Part shown: piece by piece, positions 24,968 to 32,428 of the stretch
Position numbering within the stretch: the stretch's first letter is position 1
How the letters are laid out: every line of letters begins with the position of its first letter
NCBI GenBank assembly: GCA_035404185.1
Contig: DAONGN010000001.1
Location: forward strand, 372,001 to 436,000
DNA: 64,000 nucleotides
Direction of reading: 5' to 3'
Source: Candidatus Pacearchaeota archaeon
GTDB taxonomy: Bacteria; Patescibacteriota; Minisyncoccia; Minisyncoccales; Minisyncoccaceae
Notes under the pieces: generated by a model
Database searches by the model: none
Told to the model about the DNA's origin: nothing
The model's input: only the letters and a program-made list of their open reading frames with translations
Position numbers and translations under genes: made by a program

Positions 24968-27900
24968 ATGGGGTCAGATTTATTATCTAAATTGAATAAA
25001 GAGCAGAAAGAGGCTGTTACCTTTGATAAGGGGCCTCTTTTGATTGTTGCTGGGGCAGGAACTGGCAAAACTACTGTTTTAACCCACAGAATAGCTTATT
25101 TAATTAAGGAAAAGGCGATTAAGCCAGAAGAAATATTAGCTGTTACTTTTACTGAAAAAGCAGCCAGAGAGATGGAAGAAAGAGTTGAAAAATTACTTCC
25201 TTTTGGATATTACGATTTTTGGATATCAACTTTTCATTCTTTTTGCGATAGAATTTTAAAAAGATATGGATTAAGTATTGGGATACCAACTAATTACAAG
25301 TTATTAGAGCAAACTGGAAGCTGGATTTTAATTAAAAAGAATTTTGATAAATTTAATTTTTTAAAAGAATATCGTCCTCTGGGAAATCCGACTAAATTTA
25401 TAGAAGCCTTAGTTTCTCATTTTGGTCACTGTAAAAATGAGGGCATTTATCCAGAAAATTATTTGGAACACGCCGATTCTTTAAAATTAAACATGGATGA
25501 TATTCCTGTTGGATCTAAATCAGTTAAATCGAAAGACAAAAAAGATTTAAGCAATAAACAGGCAGAATATGAAAGAATAAAAGAAGTAGCCGAAGCATAT
25601 CATGTTTATCAGAAGCTTTTACTTGATAATAATGTTTTGGATTTTGGTGACCTGATAAATTATACTTTGAAATTGTTTGATAAAAGACCAGAGATTTTAG
25701 AGAAATACAGAAATCAATTTAAATACATAATGGTTGATGAATTTCAAGATACAAACTGGGTTCAATATGAATTAGTTCAAAAATTAACTTATCCAGAGAA
25801 TAATATTACGGTGGTCGGTGATGATGATCAATCAATAATGGGTTTTCAAGGAGCCTCGTTTAATAATGTATTAAGATTTAAACAAGATTATCCTAAATCA
25901 AAAGAAATTGTTTTGGTTGAAAACTATAGATCACCTCAAAACATTCTTGATTTATCGTATCAATTTATACAGCTAAACAACCCTAATCGTTTAGAGTATC
26001 AATTAAATGAAATAGAGGGGATTAATAAAAGGGCAGAAGAAAGGGGAATAGATTTGAAATCATTTAAGAAAATTGATAAAAAGCTTAAAAGTAATCAAGA
26101 TAAATCTGGAGCAATAGAATTATTAGGTTTTGAAACGATTGATGATGAGTTATCAGGAGTTATTGGTAAAATTTGGGAATTGAAAGAAATTGACGATAAG
26201 GCAGAGTTTTCTGATTTTGCTATTTTAACAAGAACTAATGAATCGGCTAATAATTTTAGTCGAGCATTAGAAAGAGCTGGTATTCCTTATCAATTCGTTT
26301 CTTCAAAAGGCTTATACACTAATCCTTTGATACTTGATTTAATTTCTTACCTTAAGGTTATTATTAATTTTTATGATTCTCCTAATTTTTATAGAATATT
26401 AAGGATGATGGATTTTTCTCCTGAAGAAGTTTCGAGAATTATTCAATATAGCGACAAAAAAGGAATTCCAATATTCGAAGCCATAACAGATAGTCATCTT
26501 TTAAGTAAATTTACAACAGACACAGTTGTTAAATTAAGAAAGATTGTTGAAAACTTAAAGAAACACTATAAATTATCAAAAGAAAAGAATGCTAGTGAAG
26601 TTTTTATTCACATTATTAATGATTTAGAATATGGAAAGTATATTCCAGAAAGCAATGAAGAGAGTTTGAAAAAATGGGAGATGATTGATCAGTTTTTTGA
26701 GAAAATAAAAAGCTTTGAAAATTCACAGGTTGATCCAACTATCCTTTCTTTTGTGGAAAATCTACAAATGGAACTAGATGCTGGTGAAGATGGTTCTATA
26801 AGAAATAGTATTGATTTGAGTTTTGAGGCGGTTAGAGTCATGACCATTCACTCTTCAAAAGGTCTTGAATTTAAATACGTTTTTTTAACTAATTTAGTTT
26901 CAAGAAAGTTTCCCTCTGATCAGAAAAAGAATCCAATAGAAATTCCCGAAGCTTTAATTAAAGAAGTCTTGCCAGAAGGAGATTTTCACATGCAAGAAGA
27001 AAGAAGGTTATTTTATGTTGCTTTAACACGAGCTAAAAGAGGGTTATTTTTGACTTGGGCTGCTGATTACGGAGGCAAAGATTTAAAGAAGCCGTCAAGG
27101 TTTTTGATTGAATCAGGATTAATTATTGAAGAAGTATTAGACAAACAGAAGTTTACAAGAAGTTCTGGTTTTTGTATTAAGCGTTCAATGGGATTTAAAT
27201 TAGAATCGAATGAAACAAATGGTTCGGGGCGAGATTTAAGAACATTCCTTCCTGATCATTTTTCTTATTCTCAATTAGAATCTTTTAGAAAGTGTCCTTT
27301 AGGGTATAAGTTCGGAAGTATATTTAAAATACCGATAAGGGGAAAGTCAGTGTTTAGTTTTGGAAAAAGTATTCATCAGACATTGCATAGTTTTGTTTTG
27401 GAATCATTAAAATTTTCTTCAATTGAACAGAAAACTCTTTTTGGTAAAAATACTAGTTCGGAAGTATTGAGTTTTGAAGATTTATTGAAAATCTATGAAA
27501 AAGAATGGATTAGTGATTGGTATGAATCATCAATAATTAAAAAAGAATTTTATGAAAAAGGAAAAGAAAGCTTGAAGCTTTTTTATGAAGATTTTATTAA
27601 AAATAAACCAGAGATTCTTTTTATTAATGACGAACCAGCGCTAGAAAAGAATTTTAATTTAAAATTAAACGGAGATGTTTTTATAGGAACCATAGATAGG
27701 ATAGATAAATTAGGCGATGGGGTAGAAATTATAGATTATAAAACTGGTTCGCCTAAAAAGACATTAGCCAAAGAAGAAAAGCTTCAATTAATGATTTATG
27801 CTGTGGCAGCAAAAAAAGTTTTAGGATTAAATCCTCTTAAGTTAACTTATTATTATCTTGATGATGGAACGACCTGTTCTTTCGATATTAAAGATGGAGA

Positions 27901-28030
27901 TATTGAAAATACAGAAACAGAAATTAGAGAGTTATTGGAGAAAATTAAAAGGAGTAATTTCAAGCCTACGCCTGGATGGCACTGCCAATATTGTGACTTT
28001 AAAGATATTTGCGCTCACAGGAAGATTTGA
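24968..28030 (+). CDS. UvrD/PcrA helicase fused to a PD-(D/E)XK nuclease (AddAB-like)
   Basis: A 1020-residue superfamily 1 helicase-nuclease for double-strand break or recombination repair. Helicase motifs: Q-motif LNKEQKEAV, Walker A GAGTGKTT, TFHSFC, Walker B DEFQDTN, DQSIMGF, NYRS, TIHSSKGLEF and ALTRAKRGLFL. The C-terminal third has the RecB/AddB-type nuclease: FRKCPLGYKF (Cys 1), DYKTG active site, then CQYCDFKDIC (three more Cys), a likely [4Fe-4S] clamp as in AddB. One polypeptide therefore joins helicase and Fe-S nuclease. The following gpsA has its own -10. Confidence 0.92.
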   Translation: MGSDLLSKLNKEQKEAVTFDKGPLLIVAGAGTGKTTVLTHRIAYLIKEKAIKPEEILAVTFTEKAAREMEERVEKLLPFGYYDFWISTFHSFCDRILKRYGLSIGIPTNYKLLEQTGSWILIKKNFDKFNFLKEYRPLGNPTKFIEALVSHFGHCKNEGIYPENYLEHADSLKLNMDDIPVGSKSVKSKDKKDLSNKQAEYERIKEVAEAYHVYQKLLLDNNVLDFGDLINYTLKLFDKRPEILEKYRNQFKYIMVDEFQDTNWVQYELVQKLTYPENNITVVGDDDQSIMGFQGASFNNVLRFKQDYPKSKEIVLVENYRSPQNILDLSYQFIQLNNPNRLEYQLNEIEGINKRAEERGIDLKSFKKIDKKLKSNQDKSGAIELLGFETIDDELSGVIGKIWELKEIDDKAEFSDFAILTRTNESANNFSRALERAGIPYQFVSSKGLYTNPLILDLISYLKVIINFYDSPNFYRILRMMDFSPEEVSRIIQYSDKKGIPIFEAITDSHLLSKFTTDTVVKLRKIVENLKKHYKLSKEKNASEVFIHIINDLEYGKYIPESNEESLKKWEMIDQFFEKIKSFENSQVDPTILSFVENLQMELDAGEDGSIRNSIDLSFEAVRVMTIHSSKGLEFKYVFLTNLVSRKFPSDQKKNPIEIPEALIKEVLPEGDFHMQEERRLFYVALTRAKRGLFLTWAADYGGKDLKKPSRFLIESGLIIEEVLDKQKFTRSSGFCIKRSMGFKLESNETNGSGRDLRTFLPDHFSYSQLESFRKCPLGYKFGSIFKIPIRGKSVFSFGKSIHQTLHSFVLESLKFSSIEQKTLFGKNTSSEVLSFEDLLKIYEKEWISDWYESSIIKKEFYEKGKESLKLFYEDFIKNKPEILFINDEPALEKNFNLKLNGDVFIGTIDRIDKLGDGVEIIDYKTGSPKKTLAKEEKLQLMIYAVAAKKVLGLNPLKLTYYYLDDGTTCSFDIKDGDIENTETEIRELLEKIKRSNFKPTPGWHCQYCDFKDICAHRKI

Positions 28031-28032
28031 GG

Positions 28033-28038
28033 TATAAT
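28033..28038 (+). promoter_or_regulatory. -10 box of gpsA
   Basis: TATAAT predicts a start at 28045, one base before the ATG at 28046, so the message would be leaderless. It lies just after the helicase stop codon. Confidence 0.6.
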
Positions 28039-28045
28039 TATATAT

Positions 28046-29047
28046 ATGAAAAAAACAAAATTAATAATTTTAGGAGATGGAGCATGGGGGACAACCTTAG
28101 CTATTTTATTATCTAAAAATGGACACGAGGTTACAGTTTGGAGTGCTTTTCCGGAATATTTAGATATTCTGAATAAAGAAAGGGAGAATAAAACATATTT
28201 AAAAGGAATAAAGATTCCTTCTAATATTGTTTTTGAAAAAGATTTAGGCAAGGCAATTGAATTTGGTGAATATATTGTTTTCAGTATTCCATCTAAATTC
28301 TTTAGAGATGTAGCCAAGAAGATTAAAAAAGAAAATGTTTCTTTAAAAGGGAAAGTATTTATTAATGTTGCTAAAGGATTAGAGCAAAAAACATTAAAAA
28401 GAATGACAGAGATTTTAAAAGAAGAACTAGGAAATGTTCAGACAGCTGTTTTATCTGGTCCGACAATTGCTGTCGAAGTAGCAAGAGAATTACCAGCTTT
28501 AGTTGTTGCAGCTTCAAGAAATCATGCTATTGCTAAAAAAATTCAAGACATATTTAGCAATGAATATTTCAGAGTGTATACTTCTACTGATGTTATTGGA
28601 GTTGAACTTGGTGGACCATTAAAGAATATTATTGCTGTGGTGGCGGGAATATCTGATGGTCTTGGTTTTGGTTCTAATACTAAGGCAGCCATATTATCTC
28701 GAGGGATAGTGGAAATACAAAGATTGGGAGAAAAAATGGGAGCCAAAAGAAAAACCTTCTACGGTTTAGCTGGACTAGGAGACTTATCTACTACCTGTAT
28801 TAGTCCTGAGAGTAGGAACAGAACTTTGGGAGAGAAGATTGCAAAAGGACAGAAGCTAGAAGAGATTGTTAATTCAACCTCAAGTATAATTGAAGGAGCA
28901 ACAACCGCCGAAGTAGTATATCAATTAAGTAAAAAATACAAAGTAGATATGCCAATTGTTTCATCTGTTTATCAAGTTTTATACAAGAATAAGGCTCCAA
29001 AAGATGCTTTATCTGATATGATGAAAAGAAAAAGAAAGCCAGAATAA
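28046..29047 (+). CDS. gpsA: Glycerol-3-phosphate dehydrogenase [NAD(P)+]
   Basis: GpsA makes sn-glycerol 3-phosphate, the backbone of membrane phospholipids, from dihydroxyacetone phosphate. The 333-residue protein has the Rossmann GDGAWGTTLAILLSKNGHEV (one Asp in place of the usual second Gly partner), the SGPTIAVEVARELPA motif, GVELGGPLKNIIAVVAGISDGLGFG with the catalytic Lys, and GLAGLGDLSTTC. Its substrate is the product of TpiA (54.5 kb). Full length and normal. Confidence 0.95.
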   Translation: MKKTKLIILGDGAWGTTLAILLSKNGHEVTVWSAFPEYLDILNKERENKTYLKGIKIPSNIVFEKDLGKAIEFGEYIVFSIPSKFFRDVAKKIKKENVSLKGKVFINVAKGLEQKTLKRMTEILKEELGNVQTAVLSGPTIAVEVARELPALVVAASRNHAIAKKIQDIFSNEYFRVYTSTDVIGVELGGPLKNIIAVVAGISDGLGFGSNTKAAILSRGIVEIQRLGEKMGAKRKTFYGLAGLGDLSTTCISPESRNRTLGEKIAKGQKLEEIVNSTSSIIEGATTAEVVYQLSKKYKVDMPIVSSVYQVLYKNKAPKDALSDMMKRKRKPE

Positions 29048-29103
29048 TCTTGAAAAATTTACCTTTTTAAGATAAGGTTAAATAAAGAATAATAATTAAA
29101 AAC

Positions 29104-29577
29104 ATGAAATTAAATATTTTTATTGAGAATCCAAAAGGCAGTTCAAATAAGTATGAATTAGATAAGGAATCAGGAAAGATAATGCTTGATAGAGCTTTAT
29201 ATTCTTCTGTTTATTGGCCCTTTGAATATGGTTTTATAGAAAACACCTTATCAGAAGATGGAGATCCATTGGATGCTGTAGTCTTGGTTAATGAACCAAC
29301 TTTTCCTGGCTGTGTCATTCCTTGTAAGATTATTGGAATGTTAGACATGGAGGATGAGAGTGGAATTGATTACAAAATTATTGCTGTTCCTGATGACAAA
29401 ATTGATCCAAGATTTAAACACATTAACAGTATTGATGATTTGCCAGAACATCAGAAAAAAGAAATTCAAGAATTTTTTGAAACATACAAAAGACTTGAAC
29501 CAAATAAATGGGTTAAAGTAGTGGGATTTAAATCAAAAGATGAAGCGGAAAGAATAATAGAAAAGTGTAAAAAATAA
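29104..29577 (+). CDS. ppa: Inorganic pyrophosphatase (family I)
   Basis: A 157-residue soluble pyrophosphatase that pulls biosynthetic reactions forward. The family I core is complete: IENPKGSSNKYELDKESG, the Tyr-rich DRALYSSVYWPFEYGFI, the metal site DGDPLDAVVL, DEESGIDYKIIAV-like D-x-K segment, and YKRLEPNKWVKV near the end. It starts 56 bp after gpsA, with weak AT-rich spacing and no Shine-Dalgarno, and is followed at 4 bp by the ferredoxin gene. Confidence 0.95.
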   Translation: MKLNIFIENPKGSSNKYELDKESGKIMLDRALYSSVYWPFEYGFIENTLSEDGDPLDAVVLVNEPTFPGCVIPCKIIGMLDMEDESGIDYKIIAVPDDKIDPRFKHINSIDDLPEHQKKEIQEFFETYKRLEPNKWVKVVGFKSKDEAERIIEKCKK

Positions 29578-29581
29578 AATT

Positions 29582-29797
29582 ATGGAAAATACAAACAAGA
29601 AATACAAAGTAAACAAGGAAAAGTGCCTTGGTTGTGGAAGCTGTTCGTTATCTTGTCCAGAAGGAACAGAAATGGATACTGATGGCAAAGCAAAAGTTAT
29701 TAGCTCTGCTAAGGTTGAAGAATGTGGCGGTGTAGATTTATGTCCATATGGAGCAATTGAAGTTGAAAATGGAGTAGAAGTAGAAGAGGATGAGTAG
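29582..29797 (+). CDS. 4Fe-4S ferredoxin
   Basis: A 71-residue ferredoxin with one clear [4Fe-4S] motif, CLGCGSCSLSCPEGTEM, whose fourth partner is the Cys of DLCPYGAIE; an extra Cys lies in EECGGVDLC. The C-terminus is acidic (EVENGVEVEEDE). It is an electron carrier, a possible donor for superoxide reductase or for Fe-S enzymes. It is packed between ppa and a DUF1858 gene with 4-5 bp gaps. Confidence 0.9.
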   Translation: MENTNKKYKVNKEKCLGCGSCSLSCPEGTEMDTDGKAKVISSAKVEECGGVDLCPYGAIEVENGVEVEEDE

Positions 29798-29802
29798 ATA
29801 AT

Positions 29803-30012
29803 ATGAAAGTTACACAAAAAACCAAACTATCTAAGCTAATAGATGAGAAGAAAGCACAAACAATTTTAGAAAAATATGATTTTCCTTGTCTTTCTTGTCC
29901 TCATGCTAGACTTGAAATGGAAACTTTAGAACTAGGAAGTATTTGTGAAATGTACGATATCGATTCGACTAAGTTAATTAAAGAATTGAATGAAAAGTTG
30001 AATAAGAAATGA
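29803..30012 (+). CDS. DUF1858 domain protein
   Basis: A 69-residue protein matching DUF1858: TKLSKLIDEKKAQTILEKYDFPCLSCPHARLEMETLELGSICEMYDIDSTKLIKELNE. The CLSCPHA motif suggests binding of a metal or Fe-S unit. DUF1858 is often fused or linked to redox and hybrid-cluster proteins, which fits its ferredoxin neighbour. Its last four bases (ATGA) overlap the start of the MBL hydrolase gene. Confidence 0.85.
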   Translation: MKVTQKTKLSKLIDEKKAQTILEKYDFPCLSCPHARLEMETLELGSICEMYDIDSTKLIKELNEKLNKK

Positions 30013-30854
30013 AGCAATCGTTTTTTATTCTTTTAATGCTTTTAATTTTGAATGTTTTAGTTTTGCCTTTTGTTATTTTCTTTTCTTTGCCGGCTTACCT
30101 TGAGGTAAGCTTTTTTAATGTTGGACAAGGAGATTCTATTTTTATTGAGGCTCCAGGAGGATATCAAGTATTGATTGATGGAGGCCCAAGTTATTCCAAG
30201 GTTTTAGATGGTTTATCTAAAGAAATGCCTTTTAATGATAAAGAGATAGATTTAATTATATTATCTCATCCAGAGAGTGATCATATGACAGGATTGTTTT
30301 CTGTATTAGAAAACTATAAGGTAGATAATATTATGTGGACTGGAATAGAAAAAGATGGAGAAAAGTTTGAAACTTGGAAAAGATTAATTAACGAAGAGGG
30401 AGCTAATATTTATTATGCTAATTCTGGTGATAAAGTAATTATGGGAGATGCGATCTTAGAAATAATAAATCCTAAAGAGTTGTTAAAGGGAGAGACATTT
30501 AAAGAAAGCAACAATACAGCAATAGTCTCCAAGCTTTTATATAAGGATAGTTCTTTTCTTTTCACGGGAGATATTTCTTCAAAAGCAGAAAATGAATTAA
30601 CTAATATAGACGTTGATGTTTTGAAGATTCCTCATCATGGTTCAAAGTATTCAACCTCAAAAGAATTTATTAAAAAGGTTAGTCCTTTAGTTTCTGTGAT
30701 TCAGGTTGGAAAGAATTCCTACGGACACCCAACAGAAGAAGTTTTGACACGACTTAATAATTTTGGTATTAAAATACTAAGGAACGATACTAATGGAGAT
30801 ATAAAGATTGTTTCCGATGGTTTGAATTATAAAATAATAACTAGTAAACAATAA
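30009..30854 (+). CDS. ComEC-like metallo-beta-lactamase fold hydrolase
   Basis: A 281-residue protein with one N-terminal hydrophobic helix (residues 5-28) and an MBL domain of the ComEC/Rec2 C-terminal type: SFFNVGQGDSIFI, LIDGGP, the metal motif LSHPESDHMTGL, FLFTGDI and KIPHHGSKYSTS. Such proteins are predicted to be exported or membrane-tethered nucleases linked to DNA uptake. The ComEC channel domain is absent from it. It overlaps the DUF1858 gene by 4 bp. Confidence 0.85.
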   Translation: MKQSFFILLMLLILNVLVLPFVIFFSLPAYLEVSFFNVGQGDSIFIEAPGGYQVLIDGGPSYSKVLDGLSKEMPFNDKEIDLIILSHPESDHMTGLFSVLENYKVDNIMWTGIEKDGEKFETWKRLINEEGANIYYANSGDKVIMGDAILEIINPKELLKGETFKESNNTAIVSKLLYKDSSFLFTGDISSKAENELTNIDVDVLKIPHHGSKYSTSKEFIKKVSPLVSVIQVGKNSYGHPTEEVLTRLNNFGIKILRNDTNGDIKIVSDGLNYKIITSKQ

Positions 30855-30858
30855 ATAT

Positions 30859-31914
30859 ATGGATTTTCCAATTTTTAAAACTAAGATGGGAGGAGATAGG
30901 AAATTTAATCTAGCCGACCCAAAAGAAAGGGCAGAATATTTTAATATAAAATGTGGACCGGAAATAGAAAAACTAAAAGAATATTTAAAAGATAATACTT
31001 TTATTGCTTATCTTTTAGGTAAAAAGAATTCAGGAAAGGGAACTTATTCTAAAATGTTATCCGAGGTTTTAGGTGCTGATAAAATAGAGCATTTGTCTGT
31101 TGGAGATATGGTAAGAGCATTAGATACTGAAATTCAAGACCCAGAAAAGAAAAAAGAATTAGTTGAGTTTTTAGAAAAGAATTACAGAGGATTTTATCCT
31201 TTGGAAGATCTGATTAAAAGTATGGAAAATAGGGATACTAAAACTCTTCTTCCTGATGAATTTGTTTTGGCTTTAATTAAAAGGGAAATTGCTAAGAGGA
31301 AAGGAAAGGTTATTCTTCTAGATGGTTTTCCAAGAAGTATGGATCAAGTTAGTTTCTCTTTGTTCTTTAGAGATTTGGTTGATTACAGAGATGATCCAGA
31401 TATTTTCATTATGATTGATGTTCCAATGAACATTATTAATGAGAGAATTAAATGGAGAAGAATTTGTCCTAAATGTAATGCTTCAAGAAGCTTGAAATTA
31501 TTACCAACTTCAAAAATTGGATACGATGAATCATCTAAAGATTTTTATTTAATTTGTGATGAGGCCAATTGTGACGGTGGAAGAATGGTAATGAAAGAAG
31601 GTGACGAAAAAGGAATTGAACCGATTAAAGAGAGATTAATGATGGATGAAGAAATATTAAAGAAAGCTGATACATTATATGGAATTCCAAAGGTTAAATT
31701 AAGAAATGCTATTCCTGCTGATGTTGCTCGTGATTATGTTGATGAATACGAAATGACTCCTGGATATTCATTTAAATACGAGAATGGGGAAGTCAAAACC
31801 ATTGAAGAACCTTGGATTGTAGCTGATGATAATGGAGTACAATGTATTAGTTTACAGGCTGCTCCGGTGGTAGTTGCAATGATAAAACAGTTGGTTGAAG
31901 TATTGAAAATTTAA
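30859..31914 (+). CDS. Large adenylate kinase-like nucleoside monophosphate kinase
   Basis: A 351-residue P-loop kinase of the adenylate kinase family. The P-loop LLGKKNSGKGTYSKML is near residue 55 after an N-terminal extension of 50 residues, followed by HLSVGDMVR, the substrate motif LLDGFPRSMDQ and a long lid with CPKC and CDEANC that likely binds zinc, then ERLMMDEEIL. The C-terminal 90 residues are unlike classic Adk. A standard Adk lies at 51.7 kb, so this one may have another substrate. It ends 4 bp before the promoter of the RNA at 31930. Confidence 0.82.
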   Translation: MDFPIFKTKMGGDRKFNLADPKERAEYFNIKCGPEIEKLKEYLKDNTFIAYLLGKKNSGKGTYSKMLSEVLGADKIEHLSVGDMVRALDTEIQDPEKKKELVEFLEKNYRGFYPLEDLIKSMENRDTKTLLPDEFVLALIKREIAKRKGKVILLDGFPRSMDQVSFSLFFRDLVDYRDDPDIFIMIDVPMNIINERIKWRRICPKCNASRSLKLLPTSKIGYDESSKDFYLICDEANCDGGRMVMKEGDEKGIEPIKERLMMDEEILKKADTLYGIPKVKLRNAIPADVARDYVDEYEMTPGYSFKYENGEVKTIEEPWIVADDNGVQCISLQAAPVVVAMIKQLVEVLKI

Positions 31915-31923
31915 AGGTATAAT
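31895..31923 (+). promoter_or_regulatory. Promoter of the structured RNA
   Basis: TTGAAG (31895-31900) and TATAAT (31918-31923) are spaced 17 bp. The predicted transcript start is the G at 31930, exactly the first base of the closing stem of the RNA. Confidence 0.65.
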
Positions 31924-31929
31924 ATCTTT

Positions 31930-32080
31930 GGTCCTATCATTCAAAATTCCGAACAACTTTCAATCGGGAGATCATATATTTATCTGCTTTGGCAAATGAA
32001 TGAGGTCACCCACGTGGATTAATTCGGATTCACTTGAAAGCGGTAGGACCCTTGGAAAGCACTGTCAAACAGTGTTTTTC
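31930..32080 (+). ncRNA. Structured non-coding RNA, family unknown
   Basis: This 150-nt stretch has no ORF, its own promoter, and ends in a strong terminator. The ends of the body pair: GGTCCTA (31930-31936) with TAGGACC (32044-32050). Inner pairings include CTTTCAA (31957-31963) with TTGAAAG (32034-32040) and CCGAA (31949-31953) with TTCGG (32023-32027), which would cross, so they may be alternatives or a pseudoknot. There is also AGAT/ATCT. It resembles the layout of 6S RNA (closed stem, central bubble), but it is short and I see no SRP, tmRNA or RNase P core motif. Confidence 0.65.
32058..32080 (+). terminator. Terminator of the structured RNA
   Basis: CACTGT pairs with ACAGTG around CAA, followed by TTTTTCTTTT. 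It ends just before the -35 of the csoR promoter. Confidence 0.88.
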
Positions 32081-32085
32081 TTTTC

Positions 32086-32113
32086 TTGACAATTTGATAA
32101 TTACAGATATAAT
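32086..32113 (+). promoter_or_regulatory. Promoter of csoR-nifS-iscU
   Basis: TTGACA (32086-32091) and TATAAT (32108-32113) with a 16-bp spacer are a near-perfect sigma-70-type promoter. The start is predicted near 32120, inside the operator. Confidence 0.8.
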
Positions 32114-32114
32114 A

Positions 32115-32137
32115 TACCTATACCTATGGTAGTGGTA
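32115..32137 (+). promoter_or_regulatory. Candidate CsoR operator
   Basis: TACC-TA-TACC at 32115-32124 and GGTA-GT-GGTA at 32128-32137 form an inverted repeat around a TAT centre; all four quartets match. It covers the predicted transcription start. CsoR/RcnR/FrmR proteins bind TACC..GGTA-type sites, so autoregulation is likely. Confidence 0.65.
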
Positions 32138-32154
32138 AAATAATAATTTAAAAA

Positions 32155-32427
32155 ATGAAAGCACAAAAAGAAAAAACATTGATTAGTTTAAAGAAGGTTC
32201 AAAGCTTAACTGCTAAAATAATCGATATGATGGAAAAAGAGAATTATTGCATTGATGTAATGCAGCAGAATTTGGCTGCAATTGGTTTATTAAAATCAGC
32301 TCATCAAATGATGATGGAAGATCATTTGCATAATTGCTTTAAATCAGCTATGAAAACTAATAATGAAAAGAAGAAAGACGAAATGATAGAAGAAATATTA
32401 AAAGTAATAAAAATATATAACAAATAA
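32155..32427 (+). CDS. csoR: CsoR-family metal-sensing repressor
   Basis: A 90-residue all-helical DUF156 repressor. The three Cu(I) ligands of CsoR are conserved in spacing: Cys32, His57 and Cys61 (Cys, +25, +29, as in the M. tuberculosis protein Cys36/His61/Cys65). This differs from FrmR and CstR sets, so copper (or persulfide) sensing is likely. The two downstream genes are cysteine desulfurase and IscU, 1 and 5 bp apart, so the repressor probably controls Fe-S assembly rather than a copper pump. Its own promoter has a matching operator. Confidence 0.9.
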   Translation: MKAQKEKTLISLKKVQSLTAKIIDMMEKENYCIDVMQQNLAAIGLLKSAHQMMMEDHLHNCFKSAMKTNNEKKKDEMIEEILKVIKIYNK

Positions 32428-32428
32428 C

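Noticed and set aside
31930..32050. Small SRP RNA (4.5S) identity for the structured RNA
   Set aside because: The conserved apical GGAAG/AGCAG core of SRP RNA is not present.
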